The position numbers and the translations under genes are program-made. Shown in pieces: positions 8,560 to 15,531 of a stretch of DNA of 38,815 nucleotides. This DNA is from Alphaproteobacteria bacterium. Its GTDB lineage: Bacteria > Pseudomonadota > Alphaproteobacteria > SHVW01. The notes below the pieces were generated by a model. The model did not search any database. It was not told the origin of the DNA and saw only the letters and a program-made list of their open reading frames with translations. Within the stretch, counting starts at the first letter, position 1. Every line of letters begins with the position of its first letter. The stretch covers positions 1 to 38,815 of the forward strand of contig VGDO01000032.1 in assembly GCA_016869645.1 (NCBI GenBank), in the 5' to 3' direction.

Positions 8560-9621
8560 CTACTTCCGCCATTCGGCCAAAGGCTTGGGCTTGACGCCGT
8601 TCTTCGCGAGCTCGGCCTGGAAGATCTGGAAGACCTCGTCGTCCTCCTGCGGATAGTCGATCTCGTTGCCGGCCAACATGTGGCCGCTCTCGGGTCCCAT
8701 GTCCTCGACCACGACGCGCCAGTAGCCGTAGTGAACGGCGAAATAGCGCGCCGGCTCGCGGCCCGAGTTGAAGTGCTGGTGGAACCACATGTCGGGCGGC
8801 GAGAAGAGCGAGCCCGGCTTCCAGTCCAGCTTCTCCTTGGGCTGGCCGTCCTCCCACATCAACGAGTAGCCCTCGCCCGACAGGATCAGGATGTGGGCGC
8901 CCGGCCCGTGGCGGTGCGCCTTCTTGTAGGTCGCGACCGGGAATTGCGCGACATGGGATTGGATCGTGTTGTTGGCCATCTCGAACATCGCGCCGGTGCC
9001 GCCGGCGCCGCGGTTGGAATAGTCCTGCAGCCGGAAGCTGTTGATGTCGGGAATGAAGTTGCTGCGCCAGATCATGCCCGGGAGCGCCTGGCCCTTGCCG
9101 CTGAAATAGTCCTCCTCGCCGCTGAACCGGTCCTTGAAGGCGTGGTCGCAGTTGAAGATGAAGTCGGCGCTGCGGAACAGGTTGAACATGACCGGCGCGT
9201 TCGACACCGTCAGCAGCCGCACCTTCTGATCGGGCGAGCCGTTGAAATGCTGGCGCCAGCAATTCATCGGCGGCGAGAACACGCTGCCCTCCTGCCACTC
9301 GAAGGTCTGCTTCTTGCCGCCTTCGAGCCAGATCGTCGTGGCGCCGCGGCCGCTGAGCACGACGATCTCCTCCTCGAACATGTATTTCTCGGGCTCGGTG
9401 TGGCCCTGGGGCGGAATGTCGACGATGGTCGAATCCATCGACTCCTCGCCGCCCAGAAGCTTGATGAAGGCGCCCTTGACGCCCTTGCGCGGCCACATGG
9501 CGGTCGGCAGGTCGCCGCGGATGTCCGCCACCATCAGGCCGCTCACGATCGGCACTCCTTCGCCCTCCTGCCAGACGGCATAGGGCGACGGCGGGGTGTT
9601 CGGATTCTTCCTTACTGTCAT
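8560..9621 (-). CDS. Double-cupin (bicupin) domain protein
   Basis: The 353-residue protein contains two cupin barrels. The N-terminal one carries HTEPEKYMFEEEIVVLSGRG and the C-terminal one KKAHRHGPGAHILILSGEG, each with His/Glu metal ligands. The build resembles gentisate-1,2-dioxygenase-like and other bicupin oxygenases or isomerases, without a clear match to one subfamily. The ATG at 9619-9621 was chosen over upstream in-frame codons because the preceding residues (Trp/Arg-rich) look non-coding; there is no strong ribosome binding site. It is divergent from the alpha/beta hydrolase gene, with a candidate operator between, and is followed on its strand by EutA and the Pot-like operon. Confidence 0.85.
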   Translation of the reverse strand: MTVRKNPNTPPSPYAVWQEGEGVPIVSGLMVADIRGDLPTAMWPRKGVKGAFIKLLGGEESMDSTIVDIPPQGHTEPEKYMFEEEIVVLSGRGATTIWLEGGKKQTFEWQEGSVFSPPMNCWRQHFNGSPDQKVRLLTVSNAPVMFNLFRSADFIFNCDHAFKDRFSGEEDYFSGKGQALPGMIWRSNFIPDINSFRLQDYSNRGAGGTGAMFEMANNTIQSHVAQFPVATYKKAHRHGPGAHILILSGEGYSLMWEDGQPKEKLDWKPGSLFSPPDMWFHQHFNSGREPARYFAVHYGYWRVVVEDMGPESGHMLAGNEIDYPQEDDEVFQIFQAELAKNGVKPKPLAEWRK

Positions 9622-9684
9622 TGCAATATCATTGGTTTGGCGGCGCCACGGCAAGCCGCGCGGACCCTTCACAGAACGTGCAAA

Positions 9685-9713
9685 ACCGTATTACGGTCAT
9701 ACAAAGGGGTCAA
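9685..9713 (-). promoter_or_regulatory. Candidate promoter/operator between the bicupin and hydrolase genes (motif copy B)
   Basis: ACCGTA-T-TACGGT (9685-9697) is a perfect 13-base palindrome. On the minus strand, TTGACC (9708-9713) and TACGGT (9685-9690) are 17 bases apart, giving a plausible promoter for the bicupin gene with the palindrome over its -10. The same strand also reads TTTGTAT-N7-ATAC, as at 6770-6790. The site is about 50 bases upstream of the plus-strand hydrolase gene and could control both directions. Confidence 0.5.
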
Positions 9714-9751
9714 TCGCTATCCCCGTGAAAATGGTCAGGCTGAGTTGAAAT

Positions 9752-10636
9752 ATGGAAGGACACTACCTCGACGTCGGCGGCGTCCGGACCTATTGCATCG
9801 ATCGCGGCAAGGGGCCGGCGATCGTGCTGCTGCACGGTGCGGCGCTCGCCGTTGATGCCTATTCGACGTGGTTCCGCGCGATCGCAGCGCTCGAAAGCGA
9901 GTTCCGCGTCGTCGCCTTCGATCAGATCGGCATGGGGCGGACGGCGCTGCCCAAGGACGGCGTCTACAAGAACCGGCTCGAGCGCGTCGACCACGCGCTG
10001 GCCACGATCAAGGCGCTCGGCGTCGAGCGGGCCTGCCTGGCCGGCCACTCCGAGGGCGGCTTCATGGCGACGCGCATCGCGATCGTCGAGCCGTCGCTCG
10101 CGGCCGGCCTCGTCATCGTCACCAGCGGCGGCACCGCACCCTATCTGGGCGAGGGCAGGGATGCCGAATGGATCAAGGTCGCCGAGGCGACCTACAACGA
10201 CCGCCGCCAGTTCGACAGCTTCGAGGGTTTCCTCGCCTGCAACGGCCGGCTGAGCCACCGGTCCGATCCCGTCTATGAGGGCATCCTGCGCGAGAACTAT
10301 CAGCGCAGCCGGGACAACGGCCAGATGGAGCTGGTCGCGCGCATGCCCAAAGGGCTTTCCAACTATCTCGAGCGCGAGCGATTGCAGCGCGAATACATCT
10401 TCCCCCACCTCAAGGATCTGAGCGTCCCGACCCTGCTGATCTGGGCGTTCAACGATGCGGGCGTCGTGGTCGAGCGCGGCGTCAAGCTGATGGAGCTCAT
10501 CCAGGGGGCGGAGATGCACATCTTCTCCGAGGCCTCGCACAACGTCATGCATGACCGCGCCGACGAGTTCAACCGGCTGCTCGCCTCCTGGTGCCGCCGT
10601 TGCTGGGCGAGCGGCGACAAGACGAAGGCGGCGTGA
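9752..10636 (+). CDS. Alpha/beta hydrolase (C-C or ester hydrolase type)
   Basis: The 294-residue protein is an alpha/beta hydrolase similar in layout to meta-cleavage-product hydrolases (MhpC/BphD group). The oxyanion motif LLHG lies at 27-30, the nucleophile elbow is GHSEGG with Ser100, Asp235 lies in WAFNDAG, and His263 in EASHNVMHDRADEF completes the triad. It probably cleaves a C-C bond in a ring-fission product or an ester or lactone. It is followed 43 bases later by a flavin-dependent monooxygenase gene on the same strand. Such pairs act together in degradation of cyclic compounds, which suits the nearby fumarylacetoacetate-hydrolase fusion. Confidence 0.88.
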   Translation: MEGHYLDVGGVRTYCIDRGKGPAIVLLHGAALAVDAYSTWFRAIAALESEFRVVAFDQIGMGRTALPKDGVYKNRLERVDHALATIKALGVERACLAGHSEGGFMATRIAIVEPSLAAGLVIVTSGGTAPYLGEGRDAEWIKVAEATYNDRRQFDSFEGFLACNGRLSHRSDPVYEGILRENYQRSRDNGQMELVARMPKGLSNYLERERLQREYIFPHLKDLSVPTLLIWAFNDAGVVVERGVKLMELIQGAEMHIFSEASHNVMHDRADEFNRLLASWCRRCWASGDKTKAA

Positions 10637-10679
10637 CGGCGGATCAATCACACGACGTGTTGATAGGTAAGAGGGGGAC

Positions 10680-11819
10680 ATGAAGTTCGGCTATTTGTGC
10701 AATCCCGCCACGCTCAGGCAGCACGAGACCTATGGCGAGATCGTCGATCACATCCGCGACATCGCGGTCCACTGCGACCGGTCCGGCTTCGACAGCATCT
10801 GGTTCTCCGAGCATCATTTCGGCTTCTGGCAGCGCAAGGTACTGCCGAATCCGATCATGATGGGCGCCGACATCGCGGCACGCACCAAGCGCCTGCGCAT
10901 CGGCTTTGCCGCGGCGACCATCACCTTCTGGCATCCGCTCCGGCTGGCCGAGGACGTGGCGCTGCTCGACCAGTTCAGCGGCGGTCGCGTCGAGCTGGGC
11001 GTCGGGCGCGGCAATTACGGCGTCGAGGGCATGAACCTCAACCCGATGGCCGACCCGCGCAAACAGGCCGACAACTACAAGGTGTTCGCCGAGACGCTCG
11101 CGATCCTGAAGCTCGCCTTCTCGCAGAAGAACTTCTCCTTCAAGGGCGAGAAGTACACCTTCCCCGATCCAGGCTTCACCTGGGAGCGCGCCGTCCCCGA
11201 GGACGCGCCGGAATTCCTCAACATGGAGACCAAGGAGCTGCTCCAGATGCAGCTCATGCCGCGGCCCGTGCAGCAGCCCCATCCGCCACTCTGGCAGATG
11301 GTCGACGAGCCGAAATCGGTCGAGTTCGCGGCCAAGAATGCACTCAACATCATGATGTGGCGGCCGACGCCCAGGAAGCTCGCGCACCACTTCAAGCACT
11401 ATCAGGAGGCGGCCGCCTCGGTCGGGCGCAAGGTGCCGCTCGGCGCCGGCACGGCCATTTTGCGCGACACCTTCGTTGCGGAGACGCGCGACGAGGCGCG
11501 CGACATGGCGGCGGCGCACGTGATGAAGCCGCTCAATTTCTCGAACTGGCGCGGGCCCGGCATCTATCTCGATCCAGACGAGAAGCTGCCCGAGGAGCAG
11601 GACCAGGCGCTGCGCAAGAACCTGCCCTACGAGTTCGTCGAGCCGCGCAGCCTGCTGTTCGGCTCGCCGGAGTACGTCGTCGACAAGATCCACGAGCTGC
11701 GCGAGATCGCCCAGGTCGAGCGCATCGTCATCACCGGCGCCTGGGGCTCGATCGACCCGGAGCTGACCATGCGCAGCTTGCGTCTGTTCAGCGAGAAGGT
11801 GCTGCCGAAGTTCGCGTGA
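10680..11819 (+). CDS. LLM-class flavin-dependent oxidoreductase (luciferase-like monooxygenase)
   Basis: This 379-residue protein is a bacterial-luciferase-like TIM-barrel enzyme. It starts with the typical strand MKFGYL, has the conserved SIWFSEHHFGFW segment near residue 40, LRIGFAAATITFWHPLRLAEDVALLDQ, and SGGRVELGVGRG near residue 105. The family uses reduced FMN and O2 for hydroxylation or Baeyer-Villiger oxidation. The ribosome binding site AGAGGGG precedes the ATG. The length agrees with the alkanal monooxygenase-like branch. It is co-directional with the hydrolase gene and converges on the fusion gene with only 11 bases between stops. Confidence 0.88.
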   Translation: MKFGYLCNPATLRQHETYGEIVDHIRDIAVHCDRSGFDSIWFSEHHFGFWQRKVLPNPIMMGADIAARTKRLRIGFAAATITFWHPLRLAEDVALLDQFSGGRVELGVGRGNYGVEGMNLNPMADPRKQADNYKVFAETLAILKLAFSQKNFSFKGEKYTFPDPGFTWERAVPEDAPEFLNMETKELLQMQLMPRPVQQPHPPLWQMVDEPKSVEFAAKNALNIMMWRPTPRKLAHHFKHYQEAAASVGRKVPLGAGTAILRDTFVAETRDEARDMAAAHVMKPLNFSNWRGPGIYLDPDEKLPEEQDQALRKNLPYEFVEPRSLLFGSPEYVVDKIHELREIAQVERIVITGAWGSIDPELTMRSLRLFSEKVLPKFA

Positions 11820-11830
11820 GGCGGTGGGGC

Positions 11831-13654
11831 CTACGCCACCTTCGCCACGCGCACGCCGCCGCCTTCGCTGACCATCACCTTGTTGAGCAGCTTGACCAGA
11901 GCATAGACCGCCTCGATCGAGGGCGCGGGCGTGTTGGTCATGCGCGCCATCTCCAGGATCGAGCCGATCAGCGCCTCGGTCTCGAGCGAGCGTCCAGCCT
12001 CGACGTCCTGCAGCATCGAGGTCTTGTGTGCGCCGACGGCTTCCGCGCCCTCGATGCGCTTGTCGATGGTGTGGCGGAACTTGACGCCGAGCTTCTCGGC
12101 GACCTGCTGCGCCTCTTTCATCATGTCGGCGGCGAGCTTGCGCGTCTCCGCGAACTTGCAGATGTCGACCAGGGTCGCATGGGAAAGCGCGCTGATCGGG
12201 TTGAACGACAGATTGCCCCAGGCCTTGAGCCAGATCTCGGAGCGGATGTCGTCGAGCACGCGCGACTTGAGACCGGAATGAACCAGCACGTCGTGCAGCC
12301 ACTTGGCGCGCTCGGTCGTCTTGCCGTCGATCTCGCCGATCGGGAAGCGGTCGCCTTCGACGTGCTTGATCACCCCGGGCTCGACCACCGCGGCGGCCGG
12401 ATAGACGACGCAGCCGATGATGCGCTTGGGATCGATCTTGGTCGTCAGCGCGCCCGACGGATCGAGGCTCTCCAGCCGCTTGCCGTCGAGATTGCCGCCG
12501 AGGCGCTGGAAGTACCACCAGGGCAGGCCGTTCTGCACGGTCATGACCATGGTGTCGGGCCCGAGCATGGCGTCGATGTTCTGGGCGACCTGCTCGAGGA
12601 AGTGCGCCTTGACCGCGAGCACGACGAGGTCCTGCTTGCCGGCCTGGGTCGCGTTCTCGACCGCCTTGACCCGGGCCACCTGCTCCTTGCCGTTCTCCCA
12701 GATCAGCTTGAGGCCCTTCTCCTTGATGGCCGCGAGGTGGCGGCCGACGTCGATCACGGTCACGTCGTTGCCGCCGAGCGCCAGCTTGGCCGCCATCAGA
12801 CCGCCGATGGCGCCCGCGCCGATGATCGCGATCTTCATCGACTTGGGCGGCGCCCCGCCGGACAGAAGCTCGCTCGGCACCTCCTGGTGGAACGGGTTCG
12901 ACAGCGTGCCGATGCCTTCGATCGTCACGTCGATCTGGTTCTTCGGGTCCTTCATGACGCTGACGCCGATCGAGGTGCCGCAGGCGATGACGTCGCCCGG
13001 CATCAGCGTCATGTCCTTCGACACCATGCTGACCAGTCTGTATGGCTGGAAGATCATGTCGCTGACCGGGTAGTCCTGCTTGAGCTGCTCGTTGACCACG
13101 GTCTTGACCGAGAGCTTGGTCGGATCGAGGCCGGTCGCGATGCACGGGCCGAACACGCCGAAGGTGTCGTAGCTCTTCGAGCGCACCCATTGGCCGAAGG
13201 TCGGGTTCTTGTTGATGATGTCGGCTGCGGTCACGTCGTTGATGCAGGTGAAGCCGAAGATGTAGTTCGGCGCCTCGGCCTCCGACACGTTGCTGCAGCG
13301 CTTGCCGATCACGATGCCGAGCTCGCCCTCGTAGACGATCTTGCCGGCATAGGATTTCGGCCGCTTGATCATCTCGCCATGGGCGATGAAGGCGCTCGGC
13401 GACTTCAAGAGATAGAGCGGCTCGTCGGGCTCCTGCACCTTCAGGCGCGCGGCAAGCTGGTGGAAGTTGTTCCACAAGCAGAGCATCTTGGTCGGCTCGC
13501 ACGGCGTCAGCAGCTTGACGGCGGAGAGCTTCGTTGTCTCGCCGGTCGGCTTCGGGTTGTCGAACATGTTGCCGGCGTGGATGGCGATGCTGTCGCCATC
13601 GAGGGTGCCGAACTCGACCTTGCCGTTGCGTTCGAACCTGACCCAGCGCGCCAT
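11831..13654 (-). CDS. Fusion protein: fumarylacetoacetate hydrolase domain + 2-dehydropantoate 2-reductase (PanE/ApbA-like) domain
   Basis: A single 607-residue frame joins two enzymes normally encoded separately. Residues 1 to about 258 are a fumarylacetoacetate-hydrolase domain with metal ligands Glu109 and Glu111 in YEGELGIVIG and Asp140 in FTCINDVTAAD, ending in the usual IEGIGTLSNP. A 14-residue linker follows. From Met273, a ketopantoate-reductase-like domain begins MKIAIIGAGAIGG (NADP site) and carries the conserved SEIWLKAWGNLSFNPISAL helix. Expected activities are hydrolysis, decarboxylation or isomerisation of a beta-diketo or oxo acid and NADPH-dependent reduction of a 2-oxo group. 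The internal ATG at 12836-12838 could in principle give a free reductase. The gene starts 35 bases from motif copy C. Both halves look intact, so the fusion seems functional. Confidence 0.9.
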   Translation of the reverse strand: MARWVRFERNGKVEFGTLDGDSIAIHAGNMFDNPKPTGETTKLSAVKLLTPCEPTKMLCLWNNFHQLAARLKVQEPDEPLYLLKSPSAFIAHGEMIKRPKSYAGKIVYEGELGIVIGKRCSNVSEAEAPNYIFGFTCINDVTAADIINKNPTFGQWVRSKSYDTFGVFGPCIATGLDPTKLSVKTVVNEQLKQDYPVSDMIFQPYRLVSMVSKDMTLMPGDVIACGTSIGVSVMKDPKNQIDVTIEGIGTLSNPFHQEVPSELLSGGAPPKSMKIAIIGAGAIGGLMAAKLALGGNDVTVIDVGRHLAAIKEKGLKLIWENGKEQVARVKAVENATQAGKQDLVVLAVKAHFLEQVAQNIDAMLGPDTMVMTVQNGLPWWYFQRLGGNLDGKRLESLDPSGALTTKIDPKRIIGCVVYPAAAVVEPGVIKHVEGDRFPIGEIDGKTTERAKWLHDVLVHSGLKSRVLDDIRSEIWLKAWGNLSFNPISALSHATLVDICKFAETRKLAADMMKEAQQVAEKLGVKFRHTIDKRIEGAEAVGAHKTSMLQDVEAGRSLETEALIGSILEMARMTNTPAPSIEAVYALVKLLNKVMVSEGGGVRVAKVA

Positions 13655-13690
13655 TGCCGCCTCCCTGCCAATTCTTCCGATCGGCTATTT

Positions 13691-13702
13691 GCCGTATGAC
13701 GG
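13691..13702. promoter_or_regulatory. Candidate operator upstream of the fusion gene (motif copy C)
   Basis: CCGTATGACGG (13692-13702) is an inverted repeat (CCGT-ATG-ACGG) 38 bases upstream of the fusion-gene start, nearly identical to copy B at 9686 (CCGTATTACGG). The remaining divergent space up to the TRAP gene at 13891 holds an AT-richer patch around 13840 (CGCATAATTT) that may be part of the TRAP promoter; no good -35 was found for it. Confidence 0.4.
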
Positions 13703-13890
13703 AAATTGCATCCGAATTTGGCGATGGTCCCCGAGAAGACCCGTGGTGGTCAACCCCTGTTTGGCTCGCAAGTGCCGGAGAAGTCCGGATGTACGATGTC
13801 TGACTTGACGGCCCCGAATGCCTCGGGCACGGTCCTATTTCGCATAATTTCCACACAAATCCGCACAGATCCGGAACAGGGAGGATGAAA

Positions 13891-14895
13891 ATGACAAGGG
13901 GAATGGGGCGGCTTGGCCTCGCGCTGTTCGGCGCGGGCGCACTTTCGCTGGCACTTGCCACCGATGCTGCAGCACAACGCAAGTTCAGCTTCGCCTATGA
14001 CCAGCCGACGACGACCGCCTATGGTGTCGCCGCCAACATCTTCGACGCCAAGCTCAAGGAGCTGAGCGGCGGCAAGATGAGCATCAATCAATTCCCCGGC
14101 GCCCAGCTCGGCACCGAGCCGCAGATGCTGCAGAAGCTGCGCGCCGGTGACATCGACTTCCTGATCACGTCGACGGCAAATGCCGCGAGCGTGGCGCCCC
14201 AGGCCGGCGTGTTCTCGCTTCACTTCATCTTCCGCGACGAGGACCACCTGGCGAAGTCGCTGGCCAACAAGGCCGTCTCCGACGCGTTTCGCGGGATGAT
14301 CAAGGATTCGGTGCAGGGCGCGCAGGTGATCGGCCTGATCACGATGGGCTTCCGCAACATCTATTCGAAGCGCGAGTACACCAAGGTCGAGGATCTCAAG
14401 GGCGTCAAGATCCGCGTGCAGGCCACCAAGACCGAGGACACGCACTTCCCCGCCTATGGCGCCCAGACCGTGCACATGCCGTTCGGCGAGGTCTATATCT
14501 CGCTGCAGACCGGCGTCGTGCAGGCGGCCGAGAACGGCGTCAACGTCTACGAGCAGAACAAGCACTATGAGGTGGCGCCGATCTTGAGCATGACGCAGCA
14601 CGAGGCGAACAACAATTGCCTGTGGGTCAGCGACAAGGCGTGGAACAGCTTCAGCGACCAGGAAAAGCAGTGGGTCCAGGCGGCCGCAGACGAGGTCAGC
14701 CGTCGTGAGCCGGCCATGGCGTTCAAGCTCGAATCCGATTCCGCGGCGAAGCTGAAGCGGATCGGCGTGAAGGTCGTCGAGAACGTCGACAAGTCCGGCT
14801 TCATGAAGGCGGCTCAGCCGATTCAGGACCAGCTCGCCAAGGAGCTGGGCCCGCATGCGGTCAAGATCCTCGGCCTCGTTCGCGAGGTGAAGTAG
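13891..14895 (+). CDS. TRAP transporter periplasmic solute-binding protein (DctP family)
   Basis: The 334-residue protein begins with a signal peptide (MTRGMGRLGLALF core, cleavage near DAAAQR) followed by a DctP-type fold. The family segment GFRNIYSKREYTKVEDLKG, leading into KIRVQATK, supplies the Arg that binds a substrate carboxylate. It binds a carboxylate in the periplasm and hands it to the DctQ/DctM pair encoded just downstream. I prefer the ATG at 13891 because the ribosome binding site GGGAGG ends at 13884, directly against the ATG at 13885; the second ATG has a normal six-base spacing. A perfect hairpin separates it from the next gene, often seen where the binding protein must be made in excess. 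Confidence 0.92.
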   Translation: MTRGMGRLGLALFGAGALSLALATDAAAQRKFSFAYDQPTTTAYGVAANIFDAKLKELSGGKMSINQFPGAQLGTEPQMLQKLRAGDIDFLITSTANAASVAPQAGVFSLHFIFRDEDHLAKSLANKAVSDAFRGMIKDSVQGAQVIGLITMGFRNIYSKREYTKVEDLKGVKIRVQATKTEDTHFPAYGAQTVHMPFGEVYISLQTGVVQAAENGVNVYEQNKHYEVAPILSMTQHEANNNCLWVSDKAWNSFSDQEKQWVQAAADEVSRREPAMAFKLESDSAAKLKRIGVKVVENVDKSGFMKAAQPIQDQLAKELGPHAVKILGLVREVK

Positions 14896-14910
14896 CTGAT
14901 CACTGCGAAG

Positions 14911-14937
14911 GACGGCGGCGCCATCGGCGCCGCCGTC
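14911..14937 (+). terminator. Perfect 12-bp hairpin between TRAP dctP and dctQ genes
   Basis: GACGGCGGCGCC-ATC-GGCGCCGCCGTC forms 12 uninterrupted base pairs with a three-base loop, starting 16 bases after the DctP stop. No T-run follows, so partial termination or 3'-end protection of the binding-protein mRNA is likelier than full termination. That would raise DctP over the membrane subunits. Confidence 0.6.
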
Positions 14938-14961
14938 TGATCTGACGAACGGGAGCCGTCC

Positions 14962-15531
14962 GTGGCCGCCCCAACCGATTTTGCTGCGTCCAGAGCGATC
15001 GTGCTTCAGCGTCATCGCCATTTGAAATGGCCATGGCTCGATCCTCTGGAATCGCTGCTGATGCTTGCCTGCGGCATCTGCATCGCTGGTTTCACGCTCT
15101 GCGTCTTCTTCGATGTGGTGACCCGCTCCATCGGCATGCCATGGCTATGGCTGCAGCAGGCAACCACGGCGTTCTTCGCCTGGGGCGTGTTCGTCGGCAC
15201 GGCCGTGGCGACACGACGGCATGACCACATCTATCTCGCCGAGATCACCAAGCGAATGACGGGTGCCAGGCGCACCGTGATCGAGACCATCAACCGCCTC
15301 GTCGTTTTCGTCGTGGCCTGCTTCATGGTCTGGTTCGGCACGAGGAATGCCATCCTCGACCTCGGCAGCTTCCGCATGCCCTGGCTCATTCCCTTGACGG
15401 TCTATACGGGCATCGTGCCGATCTCGGGCGCGTTGATCATGCTGTTCGCGGTCGAGCAGATGGTGAACGGCCTGAAATACGGCTACGAAGGGCCCGAAGA
15501 CAACGAGTTCCAGGCGGAGCGCGCGGCGTGA
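14962..15531 (+). CDS. TRAP transporter small permease (DctQ family)
   Basis: This 189-residue inner-membrane protein has four predicted transmembrane segments and the small-subunit signature region TRSIGMPWLWLQQATTAFFA followed by GTAVATRRHDHI. It forms the membrane complex with the large subunit DctM for Na+-driven uptake. The GTG start at 14962 has GGGAG eight bases upstream. The stop overlaps the start of the next gene in GTGA, indicating translational coupling. Confidence 0.9.
   Translation: MAAPTDFAASRAIVLQRHRHLKWPWLDPLESLLMLACGICIAGFTLCVFFDVVTRSIGMPWLWLQQATTAFFAWGVFVGTAVATRRHDHIYLAEITKRMTGARRTVIETINRLVVFVVACFMVWFGTRNAILDLGSFRMPWLIPLTVYTGIVPISGALIMLFAVEQMVNGLKYGYEGPEDNEFQAERAA

Noticed and set aside
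13885..13890. First ATG of the TRAP binding-protein gene as start
   Set aside because: The ribosome binding site GGGAGG ends directly against this ATG, leaving no spacer; the ATG six bases later has normal spacing.
10644..13982. Very long open frames on both strands (about 1,000 and 1,100 codons)
   Set aside because: They overlap the LLM oxidoreductase and FAH-reductase fusion in other frames and have the Arg/Ala/His-rich composition of shadow frames in high-G+C DNA, with no recognisable domain.
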